Notes: generated by a model not told the origin, from the letters alone. Shown: positions 49,026 to 58,921, numbered from the stretch's first letter. The stretch: DNA of 64,000 nt from an uncultured Myxococcales bacterium (GCA_937872925.1 CALMUT010000079.1:1-64000); one strand, 5' to 3'. Numbers and translations: made by a program.

Positions 49026-50024
49026 ATGGGCGCACGGATGGCACTGCTCGCGGCACTGGTCTTGGTCATGCAGGCATGCGGTGGCGACGAGTTCTCAGAC
49101 GATAATTCCGGGGGCTCCGGAGGCGCAACGGGCGGCAGCTCCGGTAGCGGCGGTAGCTCCGGAGGCACAACGGGCGGAGCTTCGGGGAGTGGCGGCAACA
49201 GCGGAGGCGCAGGGACCGGCGGCTTTGCCGGTGACGCCAGCGCGGGCGACGCCGCGGTCGAGGCGAGCGTGGACGCGGGGCCGCAACCTATCGTGGTGGT
49301 TCAAACATCGCCGACCAAGCTCAGCATGGCCCCCGGCGAGCTGACTTCCACCATCACGCTTTCTACGACTCCCACGGCTGGCAATTCGATCATCGTCGGC
49401 GTGACCTGCATCAGCGACCACGGCGTTGTGGTCGCTGACGGCGGCGGCACGATTACCAACGGCGACTGCCTGATGCCCACAGGTTCCGTCACCGACAACC
49501 GGGGCAACAGCTACACGCAGGTGGTCCAAGGCTCACCCATCAAATCCAGCCACCAAGCAGCGCGCGGCTACATCTTCATTGCGCAGGGCATCGCAGCCCC
49601 CAGCGGCGCCTTCACGATCCAGGTCGACCCGGAAGGCAACTCCGGCGGTCAGGGCATCGCATGGGGCGCCATCGAAGTCTCGGGCTTGAGCGCAGCGCCG
49701 AGCCTGGACGCCACAGGCTACACCGCCTCCGCCAGCGGAACCGCGACGACCGCAGCAACCTTCCAAGCCACCACCCAGGCCAACGAACTCGCCGTCGCGG
49801 TGCTGTCAATCCGGCACAACTCGGTCAACGCGGGCATCACGCACGACAGCACCTGGGTTCCGCGACATCTCCACCAGGACTCGGTCAATGGGCCCCCCGC
49901 GCACTCGATGGTTTCCAAGATCCTGACCAGCACGGGAACCTGCAGCCACGCGTGGACGCACGAAGTGCCAAGCCGGGGCGCGGCGGGTTTGATCGCGACA
50001 TTCAAAGGCGTTGTCACGGACTGA
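49026..50024 (+). CDS. Secreted lipoprotein with beta-sandwich domain
   Basis: A 332-residue lipoprotein (VLVMQACGG). Residues 20-90 form a Gly/Ser/Thr linker. Residues 95-332 are beta-rich (TITLSTTPTAGNSIIVGVTC, DNRGNSYTQVVQG, IAWGAIEVSGLSAAPSL, AAGLIATFKG), resembling the jelly-roll domains of extracellular binding or adhesion proteins. It follows a 245-bp region without genes. The ATG at 49041 is an alternative. Ligand unknown. Confidence 0.78.
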   Translation: MGARMALLAALVLVMQACGGDEFSDDNSGGSGGATGGSSGSGGSSGGTTGGASGSGGNSGGAGTGGFAGDASAGDAAVEASVDAGPQPIVVVQTSPTKLSMAPGELTSTITLSTTPTAGNSIIVGVTCISDHGVVVADGGGTITNGDCLMPTGSVTDNRGNSYTQVVQGSPIKSSHQAARGYIFIAQGIAAPSGAFTIQVDPEGNSGGQGIAWGAIEVSGLSAAPSLDATGYTASASGTATTAATFQATTQANELAVAVLSIRHNSVNAGITHDSTWVPRHLHQDSVNGPPAHSMVSKILTSTGTCSHAWTHEVPSRGAAGLIATFKGVVTD

Positions 50025-50091
50025 AGCGCAAGGCAGCACGCCCACCCCGTAGGTCAAAATTGGCTGCACGCGGGGACCCCGCCGGCGTGCC

Positions 50092-50772
50092 TCAAGGCGC
50101 GAACTGATCGCCGTCCACCACGCTCATGCTGAAGCTTCCGTCCACACTCGTGGGGCAGGTGGCGCCACCGCCAACCGCGGTGAAACCCGTGAATGAGAAG
50201 CTGCCGACTGCCAGGCCACCGATGCCGTCGTACTGGGACAGGGTAACGGAGCCACCGCCCGCGATGCAGTTTCCGCCGGGTCGATTCCAAATCACGCTGG
50301 ACTGCATTGCTCCCAACCCGTGGGGATAATCGCCCGTGGTGACGCCGTTCAAGTTCATGGATACGAAGTTCCCGAACTTCTTGGCGGAAGCATCCCACTC
50401 ATAGTGCAATAGAATGTTGATACCTGGCGCCCCCGTAGTGGCGAAATTCGTATACGCCGCGGCCATGATCTGTGGGTCGCATACCGCTGGGTCGGTCGTG
50501 CTTTGTGTCTCGTGGTAGGAGGTGCCGGCCCAGCTCATGGTGTCGCTGGCCAAGCAGTTCCCCCCGCCAGCTTGACCGGCCGCGCCGGAACCAGCCGCGC
50601 CACCTGTCGCCACGCCGCCAGTGCCACTGCCTGCAACACCGCCAGTGCTTCCCCCTCCGGCGCCCGCACCGCCGGCGTTGCCCCCGGTGCCGGCAGTTCC
50701 CCCGCCGCCACCGTCGCCCCCATCACACGCCACGATGAGCACGAGACTCACCAGCACCAAGGTCTGCTTCAT
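50092..50772 (-). CDS. Hypothetical lipoprotein
   Basis: A 226-residue lipoprotein starting MKQTLVLVSLVLIVACDGG. A Gly/Ala/Thr linker covers residues 18-70. The C-terminal domain is beta-rich with several Gly/Asn turns (INILLHYEWDASAKKF, VSMNLNGVTTGDYPHG) and two cysteine pairs. Fold and function are unknown. The gene is convergent with the lipoprotein at 49026. The longer ORF to 51261 is antisense to the PilZ gene and is rejected. Confidence 0.75.
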   Translation of the reverse strand: MKQTLVLVSLVLIVACDGGDGGGGGTAGTGGNAGGAGAGGGSTGGVAGSGTGGVATGGAAGSGAAGQAGGGNCLASDTMSWAGTSYHETQSTTDPAVCDPQIMAAAYTNFATTGAPGINILLHYEWDASAKKFGNFVSMNLNGVTTGDYPHGLGAMQSSVIWNRPGGNCIAGGGSVTLSQYDGIGGLAVGSFSFTGFTAVGGGATCPTSVDGSFSMSVVDGDQFAP

Positions 50773-50952
50773 GCGAAGTATGATCGCGGTGGCGGCGCTC
50801 CGTGTCAAAAACGCGCGGGGCGAGGCAAATCTTCTTGCCTTGGGCCCTCGCGCCAGGCACCCCGGGCCTCGGGTGCGCGCGCGGCACTCCTCGTGTCGGA
50901 TCCCAATTGCAGTTGGAACCCGCGGCGTCAGTGGTACTCTCGTGCCACTTCC

Positions 50953-51312
50953 ATGAGTGACGAACGCCGACAGGCTGAGAGACACACCGCGTATCTGGGC
51001 GCCGAGCTCGACCTGGGCGATGGCCCGGTGCGCAGCGCCATCACCCACGACGGCAGCTCCACCGGATTGATGCTGCTGACACGCGCCGAGCTGGCTGCCG
51101 ACCAGACGGTCACCATTCGCTGCTTCCTTGGCAAAGGCGAACCCGTTCTGCTCACTGGCAAAGTGGTGCGCCAAGCGCCGCTTAGCGCGGAAGAGAACAG
51201 CTTGTGGCGCTCCAAAGTCGCGGTGCAGCTGGAAGAGGAAAACGCCGAGCTGGCCCAGCACTTTGCCGAGATTGGGCAGCGCCAGGCCGTGACCTACGGC
51301 GAGAAGGTCTGA
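50953..51312 (+). CDS. PilZ-domain protein, candidate c-di-GMP receptor
   Basis: A 119-residue single-domain PilZ protein. RRQAERH near residues 5-11 supplies the RxxxR-type c-di-GMP contact, THDGSSTGLML near 30-40 the D/N-x-S-x-x-G motif, and the rest forms the expected barrel (VTIRCFLGKGEPVLLTG). Such proteins sense c-di-GMP and often regulate motility, secretion or development. The ATG at 50953 is preferred to the much longer upstream ORF. It is 5 nt from a small gene that is probably co-translated. Confidence 0.85.
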   Translation: MSDERRQAERHTAYLGAELDLGDGPVRSAITHDGSSTGLMLLTRAELAADQTVTIRCFLGKGEPVLLTGKVVRQAPLSAEENSLWRSKVAVQLEEENAELAQHFAEIGQRQAVTYGEKV

Positions 51313-51317
51313 AGCGG

Positions 51318-51572
51318 ATGCACGTCAGCGTGACCGTCCAAGTGTACGGACGTGAGGTTCCCATCGACCAAGTCTCCGACAAGAAAGTCGTCGCGGCTCT
51401 GAAGGACTTGGGCAAACAAGTCGAACTCAAGCTCGACGGCCTGAGCTGCAAGACCCACAAGAAGCCTCCGGTCAACGTGCGCGTACACGTCGACGCAAAA
51501 GGCAACGCAGACATCCGCTACGACTCGTGTTGCGACGCGCTCAAAAGTAGCGTGACTGCCGCTCTCGGCTAG
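51318..51572 (+). CDS. Small protein coupled to PilZ gene
   Basis: An 84-residue cytoplasmic protein (MHVSVTVQVYGREVPIDQ) with alternating strands and one helix (DKKVVAALKDLGKQVELK). Three cysteines (LSCKTHKK, DSCCDAL) could bind metal. It starts 5 nt after the PilZ stop, so it is likely part of the same unit; it may be a partner or effector of the PilZ protein. No family recognised. Confidence 0.72.
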   Translation: MHVSVTVQVYGREVPIDQVSDKKVVAALKDLGKQVELKLDGLSCKTHKKPPVNVRVHVDAKGNADIRYDSCCDALKSSVTAALG

Positions 51573-51624
51573 CTCGCGGTGATCAGCGCGGCGCGCAAGA
51601 AGTTCAAGCTGCCTCGAGGAGCCC

Positions 51625-52542
51625 CTAGGGCGTCATGTTCTTGCGAGCCCAATCGGCAAACTTCGTGTATCCGCCCGGCACTGCGCGATTGGCGAGCGCT
51701 ATTTTCTTCTCTGCGTCCGGACCGAAGTAGCTGTAGTCCTCCCAATAGTTCATCATTTCGCGCATCTCGTGAGACACCGGCGGATAGAAACCGTCGTAAA
51801 CCTCATTCGGCACCTGCACCACCTTCAAGTTGTGGCCCAGGCCGTTCAGCGTAGTGACGACGTCGTTCCAGCTCAGCGTCTCGGCGGTCATGGACGCGTA
51901 CTGACCGTTGCCTAGTTCCGACGGCTTCTCGAACGCAGCAGCAACCAATTTACCGAGCTCTCCCACGTCACCCATGTGAATGCACTTCTTCGCCGGGTCC
52001 ATGGGCACCGCCCATCCCTTGCCGCCGTCCGGCAGCGCTTGCGGCGCCATCATGCTCGTCAGGTTTTGGAAGTACATGGGCGCTTCGACAAAGCTGGTGT
52101 GCTCGAAACCAGCTGACTTCACTTCCTCATCGACCAGCGCCTTCCCAGTGAAGTGACCCACGCCGTACTTCCCGCCGGAGATGGCCTTGGAGTTCGGCAG
52201 CGTGGACCACACCAAGTGGCGGACGCCGGCGGCTTTGATCGCGCGCACCGCAGCCTTGCCCTGCTCCGCTTCATTGCCGCCGGTTCCTGGGTCCCAGAAG
52301 TTGGTTACCAAAAACGCGCCGTACGCACCTTGCACAGCGCTCTTGAGGGTGTCTGGCTTGGTGATGTCGGCCGCGACTACTTCGCAGCCCTGCTTTGCGA
52401 GCTCCCGAGCCGGCTCGCTTTCGGGATTGCGCGTGAGTGCGCGAACGCCGAAGTTCTTGTTTTCCAGCAGTGCGCGCACAACCCCGCCTCCTTGCGCCCC
52501 GGTAGCCCCCACGACTGCGATGATCTTCTTTGATTCCGACAT
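51625..52542 (-). CDS. NmrA-like NAD(P)-binding protein
   Basis: A 305-residue Rossmann protein. GATGAQGGGVVRAL at residues 12-25 matches the NmrA GxxGxxG dinucleotide motif, followed by RALTRNPES (NADP-type Arg) and VVAADITKPDTL. It lacks the YxxxK catalytic pair of short-chain dehydrogenases. Members act as redox sensors, repressor partners or quinone/isoflavone reductases. It is alone on its strand with a 350-bp region upstream. Confidence 0.9.
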   Translation of the reverse strand: MSESKKIIAVVGATGAQGGGVVRALLENKNFGVRALTRNPESEPARELAKQGCEVVAADITKPDTLKSAVQGAYGAFLVTNFWDPGTGGNEAEQGKAAVRAIKAAGVRHLVWSTLPNSKAISGGKYGVGHFTGKALVDEEVKSAGFEHTSFVEAPMYFQNLTSMMAPQALPDGGKGWAVPMDPAKKCIHMGDVGELGKLVAAAFEKPSELGNGQYASMTAETLSWNDVVTTLNGLGHNLKVVQVPNEVYDGFYPPVSHEMREMMNYWEDYSYFGPDAEKKIALANRAVPGGYTKFADWARKNMTP

Positions 52543-52893
52543 GCCCGACTTCCTTGTGCCTCAACCTCCGGAAGACAAGGGGGCGGTGCCCTTTTCCTTC
52601 AGCTCGCCGTGTCCTAAGATTGCGATCTTGGCCGCACTACGACAACTTCCCATTCGCTGCGTTGCCGCACATCGCCGCCGCTTGGGCCAACTCGCGCTCG
52701 TCGTCGGTCTCGTTCTCTGCGCGGGCGCAGGGGTGGCGGGCTGCGAAGCGCGAACCATCCCGGAGCCGCGGGCACTGCAGTCCAATTCGGGGGAGTGATG
52801 AGCCGAACCCTCCCAAGCACAAGGTGTCGGTGGCAAGCGGAACCCCCGCACGAAGCTCCGCCGGCCGGGAGCCTGGAAGTCGACGTTTGCGCT
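52543..52893. other. Non-coding region upstream of the NmrA-like gene
   Basis: No convincing gene, structural RNA or repeat is visible. Short open frames here are antisense shadows or have no ribosome-binding site. It probably carries the promoter of the leftward NmrA-like gene. Confidence 0.5.
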
Positions 52894-54447
52894 CTACTCC
52901 TTGGCGCAGGGCTCGATGCAGTTGTCAGTCCCGCCGATGTCGCACACGCCTGTCACGCAGCTCGCATGCGCGACGCAGGGTTGGCCCGTGGCGATTTTCG
53001 GCTCGCATTTGTCCGAAACGCAGCGGTAACCCGCGATGCAGGACGCGACGGCCTTGACGGTGCAGACGCCGCCGGCACTGCCAGGAGCGGTGCACTGTTT
53101 AGTCGTGGCGCTACAGTACCCTTGCGCGCAACTGGTCTGAGAATCTGGGTTGCAGGGTTGACCGAGCGCGCGGGGCAGTTGGCATTCCCAGGACGTGGCC
53201 TGGTTCTGGGCGTCCAACGCCTTGGGTACACAGCGCAGTGCGTCCTCGCAGCGGTGTGGACTGAGCGGAGGAATGACGGCGGGAGAATCGTCGCCGCAGG
53301 CTTCGCCTACTTTGCCAAGAGTCTTGCAAGTGCTCTTGCCTCCGGAAGCGTGGCAGTAGAGTCCGCTTGTGCACCAATTCGAAACGCTGCAGTCCCCGCC
53401 AAGAGGCGCCGGCGCAAAACACTTGTCCTGAAAGCAACCCAGTCCGTCCGCGCACCAACCATTGAGGCACGCCTGTCCGACGCCAGGGTGGGGTTTGCAG
53501 GTACCCGTGATCCCTTGGTCAGTATCGCAGCGTTCTGTTGCGGGACAGCTACCGGTGACACAAGTGCCGCCACTGGGCGACGGCGAGACGCATTGGCCGC
53601 CCAAGCAGACCCCCGGACTGCATTGGGTTGGATACGTGCAACTTTCCCCGGGCTTTTTCAGAGTCACGCAGTGTTGCTGGGTGGCGGATGTGAAAATGCA
53701 AGACAATCCCGGCTCGCATTGGATCGTGGAACACTCGGCGCCCTCGGCCACGTACTTCACGCACTTTCCGTTCTGGCAGTGCGCGATGGTCGGATCGCAC
53801 AGATTGTCGTCGTCGCAATTGCCGCCGAGGGCGACGAATGGAGTGCATTTGCCGGGGCACGCGTCCGCCTTGCAATAGCCAGACGCGCACTCGGTCGCAA
53901 ACTTGTACGGATGGCAGTCGCCGCCGGTCGGCACCGTCCCCTTGAACACGCCGTAGCACGTGCTCTTTTTCGGGGTGGACCAGTGCAAACTCGAAACGTC
54001 GGGGAAGCCATTAGCGCACACGAAGTCCTTGGCGTTGTCCAGGCACGCCGCCGCTTGCACCGGGTCGTAAGTCAGGTGACCTTTGGCGATCGCCGGCTTC
54101 GCCTGGTTGCATATGGCCTGCACGTTCTGAGTGCCCCACCAAGAACCGCAGTCATTGGGGAAGAACGTGCGACACCGCGTGAGCCAGCTGCACATCTCTT
54201 GTTCCAGAGGCGCGCAAAATTCGTCGAGGGTCACACCGGACGGGCCATCTGTCGGTGCATCGTTCGCAGCGTCTGTGCCCGCATCGGTGCCACTGCTGCC
54301 GCCGATGCCGCTGCTTCCGCCGCTACCCGACGCTCCGCTCTGTCCTGCGCCGCCGCCCGTGGCTTTCTTCGTTCCGGAGTCGTCATCCGACGAACAGGCC
54401 GCCACCCCCAACGCAACCACCACCAAGCCCCACGCGATCTTGTGCAT
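52894..54447 (-). CDS. Cysteine-rich Dickkopf-like surface lipoprotein
   Basis: A 517-residue lipoprotein (MHKIAWGLVVVALGVAACSS). After a Gly/Ser/Thr linker, a helical segment (CAPLEQEMCSWLTRC) precedes about ten Cys-rich modules of 30-45 residues (CPGKCTPFVALGGNC, CDPTIAHCQNGKC, CEPGLSC, CPATERCDTDQG), resembling the Dickkopf N-terminal Cys-rich repeats reported for myxobacterial proteins. More than 50 cysteines suggest a rigid disulphide rod. The ATG at 54447 gives the signal peptide. Function unknown, possibly surface adhesion. Confidence 0.85.
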   Translation of the reverse strand: MHKIAWGLVVVALGVAACSSDDDSGTKKATGGGAGQSGASGSGGSSGIGGSSGTDAGTDAANDAPTDGPSGVTLDEFCAPLEQEMCSWLTRCRTFFPNDCGSWWGTQNVQAICNQAKPAIAKGHLTYDPVQAAACLDNAKDFVCANGFPDVSSLHWSTPKKSTCYGVFKGTVPTGGDCHPYKFATECASGYCKADACPGKCTPFVALGGNCDDDNLCDPTIAHCQNGKCVKYVAEGAECSTIQCEPGLSCIFTSATQQHCVTLKKPGESCTYPTQCSPGVCLGGQCVSPSPSGGTCVTGSCPATERCDTDQGITGTCKPHPGVGQACLNGWCADGLGCFQDKCFAPAPLGGDCSVSNWCTSGLYCHASGGKSTCKTLGKVGEACGDDSPAVIPPLSPHRCEDALRCVPKALDAQNQATSWECQLPRALGQPCNPDSQTSCAQGYCSATTKQCTAPGSAGGVCTVKAVASCIAGYRCVSDKCEPKIATGQPCVAHASCVTGVCDIGGTDNCIEPCAKE

Positions 54448-54678
54448 CTTCGCAGAGCTAGCTCTGCGGCATGGCGGCGTCAAAGCGCGTACGATTGACG
54501 TCGCAGCCCGGCGGCCGCAGGCGTGGGCGATGGCAATACCGAAGCTCACCTATTGAAGCGCGCAAGTTCCGGGGTACGCGCGAATCGCGCGGCGACGCCG
54601 TGTGGGTTCTAACCGATGGCGTTGGGCTCAAGCTAGACCACGGCTGGCTATGAGACCCAGTGGTGGTAAAGTCCCGAC

Positions 54679-56868
54679 ATGCAGAAACGGGGAGGTTGGG
54701 CGGCTGCGCTCGCGGTTGGAGTGACCATGCTCGTCGCCTGCGGCGGTGACGATAGCAGTGGCGGCGCCGCAAGTGGCGGCGCGGACGCGGGCGTCGATGC
54801 CGCTGGAGGTGTGAGCGCCACGGGCGGTGCGGCGGGCGGCGGAGGCACCGCGGCCGGCGGTCCAGGCGGAACCGGCGGCGTGAGTGGGAGCAGTGGGGCT
54901 GGTGGAAGCGCCGCTGGCGCTGGCGACGCTGGTGTGGACGCGTCTCTGGGTGGAAGTGCGGGCAGTGGCGGAAGTGCGGGTAGCGGCGGAACGGGCGGAA
55001 GCGCGGGCAGCGGCGGAACGGGCGGAAGCGGTGGAAGCGCGGGCAGCGGCGGGAGCGGGGGCGGCGCACCCGTGAACACGGCGGTTCCCGTGGTGAGCGG
55101 GACGCCGAAAGTATTCGAGACACTGACGAGCACCACCGGCAGCTGGCTGCCGGCGACGGGGCTGAGTTTCACGCGGACGTGGTTGCGCTGCAATGCCAGC
55201 GGGACGGGGTGCGCGCCGCTGCCCGGGGCGTCGGCTGCTAGCTATTTGCTTGAGCGCGACGACTTTGGCAGCACCCTGCGCGTGCGCGTCACCGCTGACG
55301 ATGGTTCGACTCAGGTGTCCGCAGATTCGGCGGCGACGCCCGTCATTACGGCGCCCAACTGCCCCGTTCCAATCACGCTGGCGCTGAAGCCTGCCGGTGC
55401 GATGACTCAGTCCCCGAGTTCGGTGGCTTGGAACAACCCGACGCAGGCAGCCGCTGACGACGGACAGGTTGCCACCGCTGCGGCGATGCTACCGGGGTCG
55501 CGCAGCGACGCTTTATTGATCAAGGGCTTTGGCTTCTCGGTTCCAAAGTGGGCGCAAATGACCGGGGTCAAAGTCGATATCAAGCGCTCCGCGACCGGCG
55601 GGGCTGTTAAGGATCTGCAAGTTCAGATCGTCGGTCCCGGACAGAGCACCTCGAACCTGGCGCTTGGCGCAACGTGGCCGTCGGCCCCCGGCGTGGTGAG
55701 TTACGCCGGGCCCACGACGAATTTTCTCAACGGCTGGCCCGCGGCATCGATCAACGACTCCGAATTCGGCGTGCGACTCATCGCCACCAACACGGGTTCC
55801 GCGCTGGCGACTGCCAACGTGGATTCGGTGCAGATCACGCTGTATTACACGTCCGGTCCTGCCGTCGGTCCCAACTCGCCCTCGACGCTGGCGGATGACA
55901 CAACGGTCGGCAATGTATCCTGGACGAACCACGCCAACGCTTCCGCGCTCGACGGCGTGACTGCCGACTCACCCGTTCTCAGCGGCAGCCAGGCGACCTA
56001 TGGTCTCGCGGCGACCGGCTATGGATTTAGTCTGCCGCCCGGCAAGCAACCCTCCGGCGTCTACGTGGAGGTCACGCGCAAAGGCAGCGGCAGTTTCGCT
56101 AGCTTCATTCAGGACTCGGGCATCACGCTGATGAAGGCCGGCGTGCCCCTCGGTGCCGGCATCAATACGGGTGACAGCTGGCCCAGCGCTTTTGCGACGA
56201 AGTCCTACGGCGGCGCCACGTCTAAGTTCGGAACGACACTCAACGCGGCGGATGTCGCGCACGCGGGTTTCGGGTTTCGGTTCGTTGCTCGGAACTCCAC
56301 CACGTCGCTCAGCGTTGGCCCCGCCAATGTGGACGCCGTGCTGATGTGGGTGGTCTATGACGCAGCTCCGACAAACAGCCCCAAGTTCGCCACGACGGCC
56401 AGCACAAGCGTGCTCGGCAAGAGTTGGACGAACGTGGCCAACGCCGCAGTGGTCGACGGCAATACGGCCTCGGTGTCCTTGTCCGGCCAGAGCGTGAGCG
56501 ACAGTCTACGCTCAGCAAATCACGGGCTCAGTGTGCCCGCGGACGCGTGGGTGCGCGGTCTGGCGCTGCAGGTGGATCGCCGATCGCTCAGCGGGATTGG
56601 TATCGAAGATTCGATGGTCACGCTGCGTTTGGGTGGCCAGAGCTTGCCATCGAACCACGCACTCGCTGGGATTTGGTCGACGAGCGTTGCGCCGATCAGC
56701 TATGGCGGGGCGAACGACTTGTGGGGGCAGAGCGTCGTGGATCCCAGCGACGTGAACGCGCCAAGTTTCGGCTCTGAATTCGTGGCCAAGTACGCGGTCA
56801 CCTCAGGCAACGACATGGCGCACGTCGATGGCGTCTCGGTGGCAGCGACGTATTGCGCACATCCTTAG
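54679..56868 (+). CDS. Lipoprotein with three repeated lectin-like domains
   Basis: A 729-residue lipoprotein (LVACGGDD, then a 115-residue Gly/Ala/Ser linker). An Ig-like segment with paired cysteines follows (TSTTGSWLPATGLSF). The remainder is three copies of a 150-residue beta domain, each running from a WNNP/WTNH-type opening through LLIKGFGFSVP-like and GATWPSAPGVVSYAG-like motifs to DSVQITLYYT- or DAVLMWVVYD-like ends. Such jelly-roll repeats commonly bind carbohydrate or surfaces. The gene is isolated between leftward genes. Confidence 0.82.
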   Translation: MQKRGGWAAALAVGVTMLVACGGDDSSGGAASGGADAGVDAAGGVSATGGAAGGGGTAAGGPGGTGGVSGSSGAGGSAAGAGDAGVDASLGGSAGSGGSAGSGGTGGSAGSGGTGGSGGSAGSGGSGGGAPVNTAVPVVSGTPKVFETLTSTTGSWLPATGLSFTRTWLRCNASGTGCAPLPGASAASYLLERDDFGSTLRVRVTADDGSTQVSADSAATPVITAPNCPVPITLALKPAGAMTQSPSSVAWNNPTQAAADDGQVATAAAMLPGSRSDALLIKGFGFSVPKWAQMTGVKVDIKRSATGGAVKDLQVQIVGPGQSTSNLALGATWPSAPGVVSYAGPTTNFLNGWPAASINDSEFGVRLIATNTGSALATANVDSVQITLYYTSGPAVGPNSPSTLADDTTVGNVSWTNHANASALDGVTADSPVLSGSQATYGLAATGYGFSLPPGKQPSGVYVEVTRKGSGSFASFIQDSGITLMKAGVPLGAGINTGDSWPSAFATKSYGGATSKFGTTLNAADVAHAGFGFRFVARNSTTSLSVGPANVDAVLMWVVYDAAPTNSPKFATTASTSVLGKSWTNVANAAVVDGNTASVSLSGQSVSDSLRSANHGLSVPADAWVRGLALQVDRRSLSGIGIEDSMVTLRLGGQSLPSNHALAGIWSTSVAPISYGGANDLWGQSVVDPSDVNAPSFGSEFVAKYAVTSGNDMAHVDGVSVAATYCAHP

Positions 56869-56888
56869 ATGTTGGTGTGTCGCCGCGC

Positions 56889-57215
56889 CTACCGGAAGAC
56901 ACCCATTGCGCCCAAGCCGAGCGCGCACATCACGAGTCCAATGAGAATGGCCTTCACGGGATCACCGTACTCGCGTTTCAAGTACGGGTTGTCCGCGTCA
57001 GGATTGATCTCTCGGCCTTCCAGCAGCGCGCGCACCGCGTTCACGATGAACAGCGCGCTACCCAGCACAGGGATGATGCCCAGAAATCTGAGCCCCGTGC
57101 CCTGGGCAATGAACAGGAACAGAAAACCCGTGAGCAACCCAACGGCTGCCGTGCTGTCGCGCTGCATCGCGGACGGTCGCTTCACGCGACGCGCGAACTC
57201 TTCCGGGTCGACCAT
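56889..57215 (-). CDS. Small three-helix membrane protein
   Basis: A 108-residue membrane protein. After a basic N-terminus (FARRVKRPSAMQRD), helices span residues 22-40, 45-62 and 88-106 (AILIGLVMCALGLGAMGVF). A short loop (EGREINPDADNPYLKREYG) is polar. No family recognised. The ATG at 57215 is used; the open frame extends upstream without a ribosome-binding site. Confidence 0.72.
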   Translation of the reverse strand: MVDPEEFARRVKRPSAMQRDSTAAVGLLTGFLFLFIAQGTGLRFLGIIPVLGSALFIVNAVRALLEGREINPDADNPYLKREYGDPVKAILIGLVMCALGLGAMGVFR

Positions 57216-57511
57216 GCTCGGACCAGGGTAGCAGGGCGCGGACGCTCTCGTCGAAATCGCGACCCGCTTGACGCCTGTCGCGAGAAACGGAAGCCCCGAG
57301 TGGTCAGCTCCTTCCGCGGCAGCGGGTGAGTGGTTCGTGAGGCGCATGGGCATCGAGCTGGGCCGCAGTCGTCGTTGGGTACAGGTTGGGTACAGGGCGT
57401 CCCACCGGGCTCTCGGCTCGGCCTGGGCGGGCAGGCAGTTTTTTCCAGCGTGGAGGCGTTTGCCCTCGACTTTGCTTGCGGTGGCCGGGGCAAAAGGCGA
57501 AAACTAGACTG

Positions 57512-58921
57512 ATGGGTGAAGCGGCCGCTCCGCAGGCGGGAGACGTCCTAGCGGGCAAGTACCGCGTCGAGCGGGTGCTCGGTGAAGGGGGCATGGGCGT
57601 CGTGGTGGAGGCCACCCACACGGATCTCGATCAACGCGTGGCGTTGAAGTTCATGCATGAAAGCGTGGTCGCGGTCGGACTCGATCGATTCATGCGCGAG
57701 GCCAAGGCCGTCGCCATGCTGAAGAGCGAGCACGTCGCCCGGGTGATGGACGTCGGCCGCCTCGAGGACGGCGCGCCCTACATCGTCATGGAGTTCCTGG
57801 AAGGGGAAGATCTCGGCGACCTGTTGGAGCGTCGCAGCCGGCTGCCCTTGGAAGAAGCCGTGGACTACGTGCTGCAAGCGTCCATCGCCCTCGCTGAAGC
57901 ACACGCTCGCGGGGTCGTCCATCGCGACATCAAGCCGCGCAACCTGTTCTTGACTCGCAAGGCCGACGACACGCCCCTAGTCAAAGTGCTGGATTTCGGC
58001 ATCTCGAAGATCACGAACACCAAGAACCTCGACGACGCCTCGACTCGCACGGGGATGGTTCTCGGCTCGCCCAAGTACATGTCCCCGGAACAGAGTCGAT
58101 CGAGCAAGACGGTCGACGCTCGGACCGACATTTGGTCCCTCGGCGTCGTGCTCTACGAGCTGTACACGGGGCAACCACCGTTCACTGCACAAACGCTGCC
58201 CGACATGTTCGTTGCCATCCTGCACTCCGACTTCGAGCCTGCCAGCAAGCTGGTGCCCGGCTCGCCCGCGGGACTCGACGCGGTGTTCGATCGCTGTTTG
58301 GCGAAAGAACCCGGCGACCGCTATGCCACCATGGCCGAACTCGCCTCCGCGCTGTCGGTGTTCGCGTCGCCGTCGGGCGTGCAGGCCGCGGAGACCGTGC
58401 ACCGGCTGCTGACGGGGCGCACACCTTCCTTGACGCGCCTGTCTCCCGTAGCGCCACGACCCACGGACGGCGCTGGCATCGCGTCGAACACCACGCTCCC
58501 AATTAGCATCAGCACCGTGAGCGTGGGCGCACAACAGCCCAAGCGAAAGATGCTCTGGTATGCCGCCGCCGCGCTGGCAGTGGGAAGCGCCATCAGCGTG
58601 ACCGTCGCGATGTCGAGCCAGGGGTCGAAGGCAGCGCCCAGCGCCGCGGCGTCGGCCGAAGCCGAGCCGCCGAGCGTCCCAGCAGCTGCACCCGCCGCAG
58701 CCTTGCCAACGGACAGCGTCGCGGTACAGCCGCAAGAAGAACCACCCGAGGCTCCGATGCCGAGCGCCTCGCCGTCTGCAGCTCCATCTGCAAGCGTCGC
58801 TTCGGCCCCAGCGCCGACACGCACCCCTCGTCCGAACATCAAACCCAAGCCCGCGACGGAAACCGGCGCTAAGCCCACGCCCAAACCAAAAACCGAAGAT
58901 CCGTTCGGTACGATTCAATGA
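57512..58921 (+). CDS. Ser/Thr protein kinase, membrane-anchored
   Basis: A 469-residue Hanks-type kinase. Glycine loop LGEGGMGVV near 23-31, Lys in VALKF near 45, HRDIKPRN near 137-144 with all catalytic residues, DFG near 160, SPEQ in the activation segment. A membrane helix near 350-370 (LWYAAAALAVGSAISVTVAM) leads to a Pro/Ala/Lys-rich external tail. The ATG at 57512 gives an N-terminus typical of this family. The stop overlaps the PEGA-like start (ATGA), so the products are made together. Unlike the kinase at 1910-3292, its catalytic loop is canonical. Confidence 0.94.
   Translation: MGEAAAPQAGDVLAGKYRVERVLGEGGMGVVVEATHTDLDQRVALKFMHESVVAVGLDRFMREAKAVAMLKSEHVARVMDVGRLEDGAPYIVMEFLEGEDLGDLLERRSRLPLEEAVDYVLQASIALAEAHARGVVHRDIKPRNLFLTRKADDTPLVKVLDFGISKITNTKNLDDASTRTGMVLGSPKYMSPEQSRSSKTVDARTDIWSLGVVLYELYTGQPPFTAQTLPDMFVAILHSDFEPASKLVPGSPAGLDAVFDRCLAKEPGDRYATMAELASALSVFASPSGVQAAETVHRLLTGRTPSLTRLSPVAPRPTDGAGIASNTTLPISISTVSVGAQQPKRKMLWYAAAALAVGSAISVTVAMSSQGSKAAPSAAASAEAEPPSVPAAAPAAALPTDSVAVQPQEEPPEAPMPSASPSAAPSASVASAPAPTRTPRPNIKPKPATETGAKPTPKPKTEDPFGTIQ

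Noticed and set aside
52795-54498. A 567-codon frame opposite the Cys-rich lipoprotein
   Set aside because: Antisense to a gene with many conserved Cys modules and a signal peptide; no ribosome-binding site or family signature.
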